Positions 42,780 to 52,717 are shown, numbered from the stretch's first letter. The stretch: 64,000 bases of DNA from Enterobacter oligotrophicus (GCF_009176645.1 NZ_AP019007.1:992001-1056000); one strand, 5' to 3'. Program-made: numbers and translations. The notes: generated from the letters alone by a model not told the origin.

Positions 42780-42793
42780 TGATAGCGCTATCA
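42780..42793. promoter_or_regulatory. Operator-like palindrome 2 for the divergent LacI-type repressor
   Basis: TGATAGCGCTATCA is a perfect 14-bp palindrome with the central C|G of LacI-family operators. Its centre is 34 bp from that of operator 1, and an inverted repeat CTTCT..AGAAG (42761-42777) lies between them. It is on the side of the repressor gene, suggesting autoregulation. Confidence 0.75.
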
Positions 42794-42905
42794 AATTAGT
42801 ATCGTGGTGCGAAATCACAGCAAAAAAAGGGATTTAAGGCGTATACTGCCAATCACGTGAAGCGAAGGATGATAATAAGAACGCGTCTGGTCAGCAGGAA
42901 GGTGT

Positions 42906-43925
42906 ATGTCTCTAACCCGAAAACGGCGCAGTACCGGCAAAGTGACACTCGCCGATGTCGCACAGCTCGCCGGTGTGGGCACGATGACCGTGTCCCGAGC
43001 ACTCCGCACGCCGGAGCAAGTTTCCGATAAACTGCGTGAAAAAATTGAAGCCGCTGTGCAGGAGCTGGGGTACATGCCCAACCTCGCTGCCAGCGCACTG
43101 GCATCGGCCTCTTCATGGACGATTGCTATGGTTGTACCCAATCTTTCCGAAGCCGGTTGCTCGGAAATGTTCGCGGGGTTACAGCAGATACTGCAGCCTG
43201 CCGGATACCAGATTATGCTGGCAGAATCCCAGCATCGTCTTGAACAAGAAGAGAAATTGCTGGAAACCCTGCTGGCGTCGAATATCGCCGCAGCGATTTT
43301 GCTCAGCGTTGAGCATACTGACACGGTGCGCCACTGGCTGAAAAATGCCTCCATCCCGGTGATGGAGATGGGAGCCATGCGCGCCGATCCGATTGATATG
43401 AATATCGGGATTGATAACGTCGCGGCCATGTATGAACTGACGGAGATGGTGATCCAGCGCGGTTACCAGAATATCGGCCTGCTGTGCGCCAACCAGGAGC
43501 AGTGGATTTTCCAGCAACATTTGCAGGGCTGGTACAAAGCCATGCTCCGCCACCATATGTCGCCAAACAGAGTGATAAACGCCGCCATGCCGCCGAACTT
43601 TTCTACCGGCGCGGCGCAGTTGCCGGAATTTCTGCTGGCGTGGCCGGAGCTGGATGCGCTGGTGTGCGTCTCGGACGAACTGGCCTGTGGCGCGTTGTAT
43701 GAGTGCCAGCGTCGGCGCATTAAAGTGCCGGACGATCTTGCGGTGGTTGGGTTTGGCAACAGCGATGTCAGCCGCGTCTGCCAGCCGCCGCTGACGACGA
43801 TGGCGGTGCCGCACCGTAAGATTGGGATTGAAGCAGGAAAAGCGTTACTGGAACGCCTCAATGACGGAGACTGGCGCGATCATAAACCTATCGCGTCCAG
43901 CCTGTGCTTACGGGAGAGTTGTTGA
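42906..43925 (+). CDS. LacI-family transcriptional repressor (GntR-like) of the PTS/transketolase operon
   Basis: A 339-residue LacI-family protein. The helix-turn-helix is VTLADVAQLAGVGTMTVSRAL with the hinge LGYMPNLAASALAS; the wording MTVSRALRTPEQVS is closest to gluconate repressor GntR. A periplasmic-binding-protein-like effector domain follows (CVSDELACGALYE, DDLAVVGFGNSD). ATG 42906 is preceded by GGAAGGTGT. Divergent from the PTS genes and three bases from the yfcD stop on the other strand. The inducer is presumably the PTS sugar or its phosphate. Confidence 0.93.
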   Translation: MSLTRKRRSTGKVTLADVAQLAGVGTMTVSRALRTPEQVSDKLREKIEAAVQELGYMPNLAASALASASSWTIAMVVPNLSEAGCSEMFAGLQQILQPAGYQIMLAESQHRLEQEEKLLETLLASNIAAAILLSVEHTDTVRHWLKNASIPVMEMGAMRADPIDMNIGIDNVAAMYELTEMVIQRGYQNIGLLCANQEQWIFQQHLQGWYKAMLRHHMSPNRVINAAMPPNFSTGAAQLPEFLLAWPELDALVCVSDELACGALYECQRRRIKVPDDLAVVGFGNSDVSRVCQPPLTTMAVPHRKIGIEAGKALLERLNDGDWRDHKPIASSLCLRESC

Positions 43926-43951
43926 GGCTTATTCAGCCTCTTCTTCTTTTT
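43924..43951 (+). terminator. Possible terminator of the LacI-type gene, inside the 3' end of yfcD
   Basis: GAGGCT-TATTC-AGCCTC followed by TTCTTCTTTTT. The stem begins in the repressor's own stop codon and covers the yfcD stop codon on the other strand. Only 6 bp, so moderate strength. Confidence 0.6.
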
Positions 43952-44495
43952 CCGGTTTATTTTCCGGCTTAGCGGATTCATTTTTGGCGTTGCGGGTCAT
44001 CCACAGCGCCAGCGCTTTCAGCGAGTCCGGTGTGAACTCGTCGCAACGCGCGGTAATCTCTTCCGGCGTCATCCAGCTCACTTCACTCACTTCCTCTTCC
44101 TGCAGGGCGAAAGGCCCGTGGGAAACGCAGCTGAACAGTCCGCCCCAGACGCGGCAGTGCTCATCTTCGAAATAGAACTGACCGTGCTCGGCAAACGGGA
44201 CTCCGGCAATGCCTAACTCTTCTTCCGCTTCACGACGCGCGGAATCCAGCAGCACTTCATCCGCCTGAACAACGCCACCTGCAGTGGCATCCAGCATACC
44301 GGGGAGAAAATCTTTGGTGTCCGTGCGGCGCTGGACCAGAATTTTGCCCATGCCATCATGCACAACGATGTACGTTGCACGGTGACGCAGACGCTCCGCA
44401 CGCATTTGTTCGCGGCTGGCCTGCGCGATCACTTCATTCTCTTCGCTGACAATGTCAACCCACTCTGTACTTGCCAAATGACTCTGCTCCACCAT
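43929..44495 (-). CDS. yfcD: Nudix hydrolase YfcD
   Basis: A 188-residue Nudix protein. The Nudix box is complete: [24 protein letters not shown] (G-x5-E-x7-REAxEELG, residues about 88-110, glutamate ligands present). The N terminus [20 protein letters not shown] resembles isopentenyl-diphosphate isomerase-type Nudix members. The C-terminal 20 residues are rich in lysine and glutamate and slightly longer than in E. coli. The substrate is not established. Confidence 0.93.
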   Translation of the reverse strand: MVEQSHLASTEWVDIVSEENEVIAQASREQMRAERLRHRATYIVVHDGMGKILVQRRTDTKDFLPGMLDATAGGVVQADEVLLDSARREAEEELGIAGVPFAEHGQFYFEDEHCRVWGGLFSCVSHGPFALQEEEVSEVSWMTPEEITARCDEFTPDSLKALALWMTRNAKNESAKPENKPEKEEEAE

Positions 44496-44550
44496 CGGGA
44501 AACCTTCTCGTCTAAGCGCTCTTTCGGCGCGTTTGCAGTTGAGGTGTAAC

Positions 44551-45102
44551 TTACGGATTAATCACTACCTGCGCAATAACTTGCTGATCATTAAGTGCGA
44601 TAACGCTTAAGGTATTCTCATCAAGCATACCGTAGCTTGCCGGATATCCGCCTTTCGGGATACTGACCGAGCCGGGATTATAGTGATAAATCTCGCCGCG
44701 TTTTTCTGCCACCGGAATATGAGTATGACCGTAAACCAGGACATCGCCAGCAGCCAGCGCTGGAAGGTTATCCGGGCTAAAAAGATGACCATGAGTTAAA
44801 AACAGACGGCATTTTTCCAGCAATACCTGTTGCCAGGGGGCGGTTATCGGGAAATGGAGCAGCATCTGGTCCACCTCGCTGTCGCAGTTGCCGCGAACGG
44901 CGATAATGCGTGAGGCAGACTGATTGAGTTTTTCCGCCACCTGCGCGGGCGCGTAGCCTTCCGGCAAGGCATTTCGTGGGCCATGATTTAACACATCCCC
45001 CAGTATCACCAGCCACTGCGCCCCGCTTTGAGCAAAAAGAGAAAGAACACGCTCGGTAGCGGGCAGCGATCCATGGATATCCGACGCAAACATCAGTTTC
45101 AT
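44551..45102 (-). CDS. yfcE: Metallophosphodiesterase YfcE
   Basis: A 183-residue calcineurin-like phosphodiesterase, MJ0936/YfcE type. The di-metal ligands are all visible: [33 protein letters not shown] and VYGHTHIPV. The E. coli enzyme hydrolyses phosphodiesters in vitro and prefers manganese; its natural substrate is not known. Separated from yfcF by 56 bases on the same strand. Confidence 0.95.
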   Translation of the reverse strand: MKLMFASDIHGSLPATERVLSLFAQSGAQWLVILGDVLNHGPRNALPEGYAPAQVAEKLNQSASRIIAVRGNCDSEVDQMLLHFPITAPWQQVLLEKCRLFLTHGHLFSPDNLPALAAGDVLVYGHTHIPVAEKRGEIYHYNPGSVSIPKGGYPASYGMLDENTLSVIALNDQQVIAQVVINP

Positions 45103-45158
45103 CAGTCACTCCTCGGGAAAACAGACTGCCCTTATCATACCTGAAGCGTCCGCGCTTA

Positions 45159-45881
<723 letters not shown>

Positions 45882-45943
45882 TTACAACAAGCACCTATAC
45901 TGATTTTTCATGGCATCACTATTTGCACTGACAGGAGTTGCGA

Positions 45944-46573
45944 ATGATAGACCTCTATTATGCCCCTACCCCTAACGGCCATAAGATCACTCTCTTTCTG
46001 GAAGAGGCTGAACTGGAGTACCGGATTATTCGCGTGGATATCAGTAAAGGCGATCAGTTCAGACCTGTTTTTCTGGCCATTTCGCCTAACAATAAAATTC
46101 CGGCCATTATCGATAATCTCCCCGCTGATGGCGGCAGACCGCTCAGCCTGTTTGAATCCGGTGAGATTTTGCTCTACCTGGCAGAGAAAACCGGCAAATT
46201 GTTAAGTGGAGAACTGCGGGAGCGCCACCACACGCTGCAATGGTTATTCTGGCAGTCGAGTGGTCTCGGTCCTATGCTGGGGCAAAATCACCATTTCACC
46301 GGCTATGCGCCTCAGCCGATCCCTTACGCTATCGAACGTTTTCAGGTGGAGACGCAGCGGCTTTACGGCGTGCTGAACCGGCGTCTGGAGAAGTCTCCGT
46401 GGCTCGGAGGAGAACATTACAGCATTGCCGATATTGCCTGCTGGCCCTGGGTGAATACCCACGAACGTCACCGTATCGATTTAGCCGCTTACCCGGCGGT
46501 AAACAACTGGTTTGAGCGTATTCGCACCCGTCCGGCTACCGAACGCGCCATGCAAAAAATCCAGGAGATTTAA
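45944..46573 (+). CDS. yfcG: Disulfide-bond oxidoreductase YfcG (GST family)
   Basis: A 209-residue GST-fold protein of the nu class. The N terminus IDLYYAPTPNGHKITLFLEE carries the TPNGHK active-site loop; the glutathione-binding LFESGEILLYLAEKTG and the C-terminal YSIADIACWPWVN segment follow. E. coli YfcG reduces disulfides using two bound glutathiones. ATG 45944 has GGAG 6 bases upstream; a TTG two codons earlier is not used. Slightly shorter C terminus than in E. coli (215). Confidence 0.94.
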   Translation: MIDLYYAPTPNGHKITLFLEEAELEYRIIRVDISKGDQFRPVFLAISPNNKIPAIIDNLPADGGRPLSLFESGEILLYLAEKTGKLLSGELRERHHTLQWLFWQSSGLGPMLGQNHHFTGYAPQPIPYAIERFQVETQRLYGVLNRRLEKSPWLGGEHYSIADIACWPWVNTHERHRIDLAAYPAVNNWFERIRTRPATERAMQKIQEI

Positions 46574-46648
46574 GCCTGCGTCCGGTTGGGCGCACGTGAT
46601 GCTCTCATGTATTATGAGGAGGAAATACTGACACGGAGAAGACCTGCA

Positions 46649-47017
46649 ATGTCGCAGCATGACGCTATTATTCGTATAAAAAACTTACGCTTACGCACGT
46701 TCATTGGTATCAAAGACGAAGAGATCGCCAACCGTCAGGATATCGTTATTAATGTGGTGATCCACTACCCGGCAGACAAGGCGCGCGCCAGTGAGGATAT
46801 CAATGACGCGCTGAACTATCGCACCATTACCAAAAGCATCATCCAGTACGTTGAGAACAACCGTTTCTCTTTACTGGAAAAATTAACTCAGGATGTGCTC
46901 GATATCGCACGCGAACATCACTGGGTCACATATGCTGAAGTAGAGATCGATAAACTTCACGCCCTGCGTTACGCCGACTCCGTCTCCATGACGTTAAGCT
47001 GGCAGCGCCAGGCGTAA
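46649..47017 (+). CDS. folX: Dihydroneopterin triphosphate 2'-epimerase
   Basis: A 122-residue tunnelling-fold enzyme homologous to FolB; it epimerises dihydroneopterin triphosphate at C2'. Conserved: [39 protein letters not shown] and the glutamate/lysine pair in [22 protein letters not shown] 46649 gives the E. coli-like start; GGAG lies 10 bases upstream. A frame opening at 46586 is ignored. Probably co-transcribed with yfcH, 13 bases downstream. Confidence 0.95.
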   Translation: MSQHDAIIRIKNLRLRTFIGIKDEEIANRQDIVINVVIHYPADKARASEDINDALNYRTITKSIIQYVENNRFSLLEKLTQDVLDIAREHHWVTYAEVEIDKLHALRYADSVSMTLSWQRQA

Positions 47018-47030
47018 ACCTGGAGGTTGT

Positions 47031-47924
47031 ATGAAGATTCTGCTGACCGGCGGTACGGGCCTGATCGGACGCCATCTCATTCCTCGCCTGCAAGAACTCC
47101 ATCACGATATCACCGTGGTCACGCGCAGCCCGGAGAAAGCCCGACAGGTGCTGGGAACCGGCGTTGATATCTGGAAAGGGCTGGCGGAACGGCAGAATCT
47201 GGACGGCTTCGACGCCGTTATCAACCTTGCAGGCGAACCGATCGCCGATAAGCGCTGGACCGAAGAGCAAAAGCAGCGTTTGTGCAGCAGCCGGTGGAAC
47301 ATCACCGAGAAGCTGGTTGAGCTTATCCGCAACAGCCAGACGCCGCCGTCGGTGCTGATTTCAGGCTCGGCTGCGGGCTATTACGGCGATCTCGGCGAAG
47401 TGGTGGTAACGGAAGAAGAGCCACCGCACAACGAATTTACCCATAAACTCTGCGCCCAGTGGGAGCGCATCGCCTGTGCCGCGCAGAGCGACAACACCCG
47501 CGTCTGCCTGCTGCGAACCGGCGTCGTGCTCGCGCCGAAAGGCGGTATTCTGGCGAAAATGCTTCCTCCCTTTAAGCTCGGTCTCGGTGGCCCAATCGGC
47601 AATGGTCGTCAGTATCTGGCCTGGATTCATATCGACGATATGGTGAACGGTATTATCTGGCTGCTGGATAACGATCTTCGCGGGCCGTTTAATATGGTCT
47701 CCCCTTACCCGGTGCGTAATGAGCAGTTCGCCCATGCGCTGGGGCATGCCCTGCATCGCCCGGCGGTGCTGCGTGTGCCGGCCACCGCAATTCGGCTGTT
47801 AATGGGGGAATCGTCGGTGCTGGTGCTGGGTGGCCAGCGCGCGCTACCGAAAAGATTAGAAGCATCCGGGTTTGCGTTCCGCTGGTATGACTTAGAAGAG
47901 GCGCTGGGGGATGTGGTGCGGTGA
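47031..47924 (+). CDS. yfcH: YfcH, SDR-type NAD(P)-binding epimerase family protein
   Basis: A 297-residue extended SDR of the SDR39U1 type. The Rossmann loop [20 protein letters not shown] starts the protein; [30 protein letters not shown] and the C-terminal DUF1731 part ([20 protein letters not shown]) define the family. The catalytic Tyr region is GYYGD. A TGGAGGTTGT ribosome site precedes the ATG. The reaction is unknown. Follows folX by 13 bases, as in E. coli. Confidence 0.94.
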   Translation: MKILLTGGTGLIGRHLIPRLQELHHDITVVTRSPEKARQVLGTGVDIWKGLAERQNLDGFDAVINLAGEPIADKRWTEEQKQRLCSSRWNITEKLVELIRNSQTPPSVLISGSAAGYYGDLGEVVVTEEEPPHNEFTHKLCAQWERIACAAQSDNTRVCLLRTGVVLAPKGGILAKMLPPFKLGLGGPIGNGRQYLAWIHIDDMVNGIIWLLDNDLRGPFNMVSPYPVRNEQFAHALGHALHRPAVLRVPATAIRLLMGESSVLVLGGQRALPKRLEASGFAFRWYDLEEALGDVVR

Positions 47925-47965
47925 ATATGTTACAGTCATACGCCATGTCCCGATGAAATGGCGTA

Positions 47966-48478
47966 ATGATGGCAACAATCACCACTCCCCGGCTTCACCT
48001 TACTCCATTTGAACCCTCTGACTGGGCGTTTTTCCGCTCGCTGCGCGAAAACCGCGACATCATGCGCTATATGGCCGCGATTGCTCCCGAAAAAGAGACC
48101 CGACGCGTGTTTGCCGCACGACTAATGGCGGAGCATATCTTCGTGATCCGCTTTCGGGATGACGATACGCCGCTCGGCGATATCGGCCTGCAAATCAGCC
48201 AGGAGAATCGTGAAGAGGCGGATATCGGCTACACGGTTGTGCCCGCGGCGCAGGGGAAAGGTATTGCCAGCGAGGCGCTGCGTGCGGTGTGCGATTACGC
48301 GTTTAATCAGACGGGCGTGAAGGCGATTAACGCCTATGTGCTGGCGGATAACGGCGGGTCAGTGCGGGTGCTGGAGAAAGCGGGATTTGTGCGCACGCAG
48401 GTGCTGGAAAAGGCGTATGAAATTGACAGCGTGCGCTATGACGACTGGGTGTATCGGCTGGAGTGCGGTGCGGCCTGA
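47966..48478 (+). CDS. GNAT-family N-acetyltransferase, RimJ/RimL type
   Basis: A 170-residue GNAT protein. The N terminus MATITTPRLHLTPFEPSDW is the RimJ/RimL-type opening; EADIGYTVVPAAQGKGIASEALRAV contains the acetyl-CoA Q/RxxGxA-type loop (QGKGIA), and AINAYVLADNGGSVRVLEKAGF is the typical C-terminal motif. ATG at 47966 or 47969 are both possible; the ribosome site is weak. E. coli K-12 has yfcI between yfcH and hisP instead. The target is unknown. Confidence 0.88.
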   Translation: MMATITTPRLHLTPFEPSDWAFFRSLRENRDIMRYMAAIAPEKETRRVFAARLMAEHIFVIRFRDDDTPLGDIGLQISQENREEADIGYTVVPAAQGKGIASEALRAVCDYAFNQTGVKAINAYVLADNGGSVRVLEKAGFVRTQVLEKAYEIDSVRYDDWVYRLECGAA

Positions 48479-48480
48479 AT

Positions 48481-48546
48481 GCCGGGCGGCACTGCGTTTG
48501 CCCGGCCTACGGTTTTGCAGGCCCGGTAAGCGAAGCGCCACCGGGC
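48481..48546. repeat. REP/BIME palindrome pair before hisP
   Basis: GCCGGGCGGCACTGCG..TGCCCGGCCTAC and GCAGGCCCGGTAAGCG..CACCGGGC face each other between the GNAT stop and the hisP stop, an end-to-end gene junction. Confidence 0.87.
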
Positions 48547-48576
48547 GATTGGGCTGCACTGCGACCTGATGCCCTC

Positions 48577-49353
48577 TTACTTCAACGAGCCTTTCAGGAA
48601 CTGCTGCAAACGTGGGCTTTGCGGGTTTGCCAGCACCTCGTCCGGATGCCCCTGCTCTTCGATTATTCCCTGATGCAGGAAGATAACGTGGTTCGAAACG
48701 TTGCGAGCAAAGCCCATCTCGTGCGTCACCACCACCATCGTTTTGCCCTCTTCGGCCAGCTTCTGCATGATGCGCAGCACTTCGCCGACGAGTTCTGGAT
48801 CGAGCGCGGAGGTCGGTTCATCGAACAGCAGCACCTCCGGTTCCATCGCCAGCGCGCGGGCGATGGAGACACGCTGCTGCTGACCACCGGAGAGATGCAC
48901 CGGATATTTAATCTGCTGGCGCTCATCAATACCCACTTTCGCCAGGTATTTCACCGCACGCTCGCGGGCTTCCTGCTTGCTTAAGCCCAGCACCTGAATC
49001 GGCGCTTCCATCACATTCTCCAGCACCGTCATGTGGCTCCAGAGGTTGAAGTGCTGGAACACCATCGTCAGGCGCGTGCGCAGCAGGCGGAGTTGATTCT
49101 TATCTGCCACCTTCAACTGGCCGTCTTTGTCACGCACCAGATTGATATTCTGCCCGCTCACCACAATCGAGCCTTCACTCGGTTTTTCGAGGAAGTTAAT
49201 GCAGCGCAGGAAGGTACTTTTACCGGAGCCGGATGAGCCGATAATACTGATCACATCGCCCGCATTAGCCTGCAGCGACACCCCTTTCAGCACTTCATGT
49301 TCGCCGTAGCGTTTGTGCAAATCAATTACGTTTAATTTGTTCTCAGCCATCAT
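48577..49353 (-). CDS. hisP: Histidine/basic amino acid ABC transporter ATPase
   Basis: A 258-residue ABC ATPase that powers the HisQM permease. Walker [10 protein letters not shown] (39-47), Q-loop [11 protein letters not shown], signature [15 protein letters not shown], Walker [15 protein letters not shown] and the switch histidine [10 protein letters not shown] are all present. Start [12 protein letters not shown]; the second ATG is equally possible. Six bases from hisM. Confidence 0.98.
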   Translation of the reverse strand: MMAENKLNVIDLHKRYGEHEVLKGVSLQANAGDVISIIGSSGSGKSTFLRCINFLEKPSEGSIVVSGQNINLVRDKDGQLKVADKNQLRLLRTRLTMVFQHFNLWSHMTVLENVMEAPIQVLGLSKQEARERAVKYLAKVGIDERQQIKYPVHLSGGQQQRVSIARALAMEPEVLLFDEPTSALDPELVGEVLRIMQKLAEEGKTMVVVTHEMGFARNVSNHVIFLHQGIIEEQGHPDEVLANPQSPRLQQFLKGSLK

Positions 49354-49358
49354 CAGTC

Positions 49359-50072
49359 TCAGTGCGTCGAAGGTTTTATATGCTGCAACCAGCGTTTTTC
49401 AGCCTTACGGAACAGGCTAATCAGAACATAAGAGATAATCAAATAGAGCACTGCCGCAATGCCAAAGGCGGTAAACGGCTGGTAGGTCGCGGAGTTAATA
49501 TCGCGGGCGATCTTCAGCAGGTCCGGCACCGTCGCGGTAAACGCCAGCGCGGTGGAGTGCAACATTAAAATCACTTCGTTGCTGTAGGCAGGCAGCGCGA
49601 TACGCAGCGCCGACGGCAGGATGATGCAGCGATAGAGCTTCATGGACGAGAAGCCATACGCACGCGCCGCTTCGATTTCACCGTAAGGTACGGAGCGAAT
49701 CGCCCCGGCAAAAATTTCAGTGGTGTAGGCGCAGGTGTTGAGCGTCAACGCCAGCACCGTACAGTTGAGGCCGCTGCGGAAGAAGGCGTTCAGCATCTCG
49801 GTGCCTTTCACAATCTCCAGCGTATACATCCCTGAATAGAACACCAGCAGTTGCACGTACAGCGGCGTCCCGCGAAATACATAGGTAAACAGCCAGATCG
49901 GGAACTGGATAAATTTATTGTTCGACACGCGGCCGATGGCGAGAAACACCGCCAGAATGCCGCCCATCACCACAGACGAAATCAACAGCCAGAGCGTAAT
50001 CGCCACGCCGGTAAAGCGGTAGCCATCTGTCCACAGCAGCGATTTCCAGTATTCCTGAATAATCTCAATCAC
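49359..50072 (-). CDS. hisM: Histidine/basic amino acid ABC permease subunit HisM
   Basis: A 237-residue membrane permease with about five helices and the cytoplasmic EAA loop [25 protein letters not shown] that docks to HisP. Forms a heterodimer with HisQ. It overlaps hisQ by 4 bases. Length and start ([14 protein letters not shown]) match E. coli. Confidence 0.98.
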   Translation of the reverse strand: MIEIIQEYWKSLLWTDGYRFTGVAITLWLLISSVVMGGILAVFLAIGRVSNNKFIQFPIWLFTYVFRGTPLYVQLLVFYSGMYTLEIVKGTEMLNAFFRSGLNCTVLALTLNTCAYTTEIFAGAIRSVPYGEIEAARAYGFSSMKLYRCIILPSALRIALPAYSNEVILMLHSTALAFTATVPDLLKIARDINSATYQPFTAFGIAAVLYLIISYVLISLFRKAEKRWLQHIKPSTH

Positions 50073-50755
50073 AGGTCAGCCCTCTTCACACCCACGGAGT
50101 AGCGACGTTCGAGCAGAAGCAGCACACCATTGGAGACGGTCGTAAAGACCAGATAAATCACGCCACACACCACCGCAAAGTAGAACGGCTCCCACGTACT
50201 TTTACCCGCCAGCTGAGTCGCTTTCACCACATCTTCCAGGCCGAGCAGCGAGACCAGCGCCGTGGCTTTGAGGATAACCTGCCAGTTGTTGCCGATGCCC
50301 GGCAGCGCGTAGCGCATCATGGCCGGGAACATGATCCGGCGAAAGGTCTGGGAAGAGGTAAACCCGAAGGCGGTCGCCGCTTCAATGTGCCCCTTCGGCA
50401 CCGCCATATACGCGCCGCGGAAGGTTTCAGTGAAGTATGCGCCGTAGATAAAACCGAGGGTGATAATACCGGCCACCATCGGATCGATATCGATTTGCCC
50501 CATACCGATGGCATCCGTCACGCTATTTAGCGCAATCTGCAGACCGTAGAAAATCAGCAGCATCAGCACCAGGTCAGGAACACCGCGAATCAGCGTGGTA
50601 TAGCCTTCAAAAATGAGCGCCAGCGGTTTATTGGCCGACAGCTTCGCCCCCGCGCCCGCCAGGCCTATCAGCACCGCCAGTACCACGGAGCTAATAGCCA
50701 GCTCAAGGGTGACAAGCGCGCCTTGAAAAATAACGCCAGAAAATCCGTACAACAT
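50069..50755 (-). CDS. hisQ: Histidine/basic amino acid ABC permease subunit HisQ
   Basis: A 228-residue membrane permease, partner of HisM. The EAA loop is KGHIEAATAFGFTSSQTFRRIM. N-terminal membrane segment GALVTLELAISSVVLAVLIG. Preceded by an 88-base gap to hisJ containing a strong hairpin. Confidence 0.98.
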   Translation of the reverse strand: MLYGFSGVIFQGALVTLELAISSVVLAVLIGLAGAGAKLSANKPLALIFEGYTTLIRGVPDLVLMLLIFYGLQIALNSVTDAIGMGQIDIDPMVAGIITLGFIYGAYFTETFRGAYMAVPKGHIEAATAFGFTSSQTFRRIMFPAMMRYALPGIGNNWQVILKATALVSLLGLEDVVKATQLAGKSTWEPFYFAVVCGVIYLVFTTVSNGVLLLLERRYSVGVKRADL

Positions 50756-50799
50756 ACCGCGTGCCCTGTCGTGTCGTGAGTGGTAGAACCGTGTCTTTT

Positions 50800-50820
50800 C
50801 CCCTCCCGCTGCGGGAGGGG
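50800..50820 (-). repeat. Strong hairpin in the hisJ-hisQ intercistronic gap
   Basis: CCCCTCCCGC-T-GCGGGAGGGG: a near-perfect GC palindrome. On the minus strand it is followed by AAAAGAC, not by T, so it is not a standard terminator. In Salmonella and E. coli this junction carries a REP element that protects upstream hisJ mRNA; this hairpin is likely the functional counterpart. Confidence 0.75.
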
Positions 50821-50843
50821 CCGCACGTTATCTGACGGGGCAA

Positions 50844-51626
50844 TTAGCCACCGTAAACATTAAAATCGAAGTATTTTTTCGCCAGCTTGTCGTAGGTGCC
50901 GTCTGCGCGCATTTCAGCAAACGCTTTATTCAGCGCCTCGCGCAGTTCGTTGTCTTCTTTACGCAGCCCCATACCGGTGCCGACGCCAAAGAGTTTCTCG
51001 TCCTTAATGGACGGACCGCCGAACTTGTAATCTTTACCCACTGGCTGCTTCAGGAAGCCTTCGCTTGCCGCGACTTCATCCTGGAATGCGGCATCAATAC
51101 GGCCTGCCGTCAGGTCAGCGTAGATGTTTTCCTGGCCCTGATAGGAGACAATTTCAATCCCCTTCGGTGCCCAGTGCTCGTTACCGTAGGTTTCCTGCGT
51201 GGTGCCCTGCAACACGCCCACGCGTTTGCCTTTCAGAGATTCAATCGTTGGCTGAATGTCAGAGGAGTTTGCCACCACCAGGCGAGAATCCGCTGCGTAG
51301 AGTTTGTCGGTGAAGGCAATCTCCTGCTGACGTTTTTCGGTGATGGAAAGAGAGGACATAATCACGTCGATTTTTTTCGCTTTCAGCGACGGGATCAGCG
51401 CATCCAGCGGGTTCTCAACGTAGGTACATTGTACTTTAATACGTTTGCATAGCTCGTTGGCCAGATCGATGTCAAAACCCACCAGCTCCCCCTTCGCATT
51501 CTTCGATTCGAACGGGGCATAGGTTGGGTCAGTACCAATACGGATTTTCTGCGGAATCGCTGCGAATGCCGCGGTGGCGCTGGAAAAGGCCAGAACCAGA
51601 GAAAGTGACAACACCAGTTTTTTCAT
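50844..51626 (-). CDS. hisJ: Histidine-binding periplasmic protein
   Basis: A 260-residue periplasmic binding protein of the HisJ/LAO type. Signal peptide [20 protein letters not shown] with cleavage expected after AFA. The mature part has [32 protein letters not shown] and the ligand contacts in [16 protein letters not shown]; the paired cysteines CKRIKVQC are conserved. ATG 51626 is chosen over an in-frame TTG four codons upstream; GAGGATAGAT precedes it. It feeds HisQMP. Confidence 0.97.
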   Translation of the reverse strand: MKKLVLSLSLVLAFSSATAAFAAIPQKIRIGTDPTYAPFESKNAKGELVGFDIDLANELCKRIKVQCTYVENPLDALIPSLKAKKIDVIMSSLSITEKRQQEIAFTDKLYAADSRLVVANSSDIQPTIESLKGKRVGVLQGTTQETYGNEHWAPKGIEIVSYQGQENIYADLTAGRIDAAFQDEVAASEGFLKQPVGKDYKFGGPSIKDEKLFGVGTGMGLRKEDNELREALNKAFAEMRADGTYDKLAKKYFDFNVYGG

Positions 51627-51852
51627 ATCTATCCTCAACAGACTGTCTTCATACGGGATTTTTACGACGACGGGGTGTGGTTAATGTGCCATTAATCCCC
51701 TCTGCCAGGCAAAGATTAATGCCTTCCAGACGGTATTTTTTGCATTATTAGTGCTTAACTATGCACACAGCGATCCAATACAGTGCACAAACTGCACCAT
51801 ATTGGATCATTCACACCTGCAATGCACCAGAATGAAGCATTGCCGTCAGGCA

Positions 51853-52635
51853 TTAATCACCGTAGACGTTGAAGTCAAAATATTTCTTCGCCAGTTTGTC
51901 GTAGGTGCCGTCTTTACGCAGCTCAGCAAAGGCTTTGTCGAAGGCAGCTTTCAGCTCGGTGTCGTCTTTACGCAGGCCAATGCCGGTGCCGTCGCCAAAG
52001 TATTTTTTATCTTTCACGGACGGGCCAGCAAAGGCGAAGTCTTTACCCGCAGGCTGTTTCAGGAAGCCTTCGCTCGCGGCGACTTCATCCTGGAATGCTG
52101 CATCCAGGCGTCCTGCTGCAAGGTCGGAGTAAATCAGATCCTGGTTCTGATAGGCCACCACATCAACGCCCTTCTCACGCCAGTTAGCATTGGCGTAGCC
52201 CTCCTGGGTAGAACCCTGAAGTACGCCCACATGCTTGCCTTTCAGCGAGTCGATGGTCGGCTGGATCGGGGAGCCTTTGGCGGCAATCAGACGTGAATCC
52301 GCAGCGTAAAGTTTGTCAGAGAAGGCAATCTCCTGCTGACGTTTTTCAGTGATGGAGAGAGAGGAGATAATGGCATCAATTTTCTTGGCTTTCAGCGACG
52401 GGATTAACGCATCGAAGTCGCTACCCACCCATGTGCATTTCACCGCAATGCGTTTGCACATTTCATTTCCCAGATCGATATCAAACCCAACAAAATCGCC
52501 TTTCGCATCCTTGGAAGAGAATGGCGCGTAGGTTGCGTCTGTACCGATACGTACAGTCTGTGGAAGCGCTGCGTAGCTACCTGCTGCTGCACTTAATCCC
52601 ACGAGCAAAGACAGAGCCAGAACCGTCTTCTTCAT
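51853..52635 (-). CDS. argT: Lysine/arginine/ornithine-binding periplasmic protein
   Basis: A 260-residue paralogue of HisJ that delivers Lys, Arg and Orn to the same HisQMP permease. Signal peptide [20 protein letters not shown], cleavage expected after SYA. Mature motifs mirror His[49 protein letters not shown], and the same C-terminal [17 protein letters not shown] 52635 sits behind CTTGAGGGTAAATGT; the longer reading is discarded. 226 bases upstream of hisJ; a sigma-54 promoter lies upstream. Confidence 0.97.
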   Translation of the reverse strand: MKKTVLALSLLVGLSAAAGSYAALPQTVRIGTDATYAPFSSKDAKGDFVGFDIDLGNEMCKRIAVKCTWVGSDFDALIPSLKAKKIDAIISSLSITEKRQQEIAFSDKLYAADSRLIAAKGSPIQPTIDSLKGKHVGVLQGSTQEGYANANWREKGVDVVAYQNQDLIYSDLAAGRLDAAFQDEVAASEGFLKQPAGKDFAFAGPSVKDKKYFGDGTGIGLRKDDTELKAAFDKAFAELRKDGTYDKLAKKYFDFNVYGD

Positions 52636-52701
52636 ACATTTACCCTCAAGTACCGTGATTTTATTATGGTTTGTGTTGTGTGTTGTGTTGCAGGCTTCTC
52701 T

Positions 52702-52717
52702 TGCAGGTCTTATGCCA
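52702..52717 (-). promoter_or_regulatory. Sigma-54 (RpoN) promoter of argT
   Basis: On the minus strand TGGCATAAGACCTGCA keeps the strict sigma-54 -24 GG / -12 GC pair at 12-base spacing (consensus TGGCAC-N5-TTGCA). The predicted start is near 52691, 56 bases before the argT ATG. In Salmonella argT is nitrogen-regulated from such a promoter. Confidence 0.8.

Noticed and set aside
51660..51730. Possible sigma-54 promoter for hisJ (GGCATTAATCTTTGCC on the minus strand)
   Set aside because: The GG to GC spacing is 13 rather than the strict 12, which normally abolishes sigma-54 recognition.
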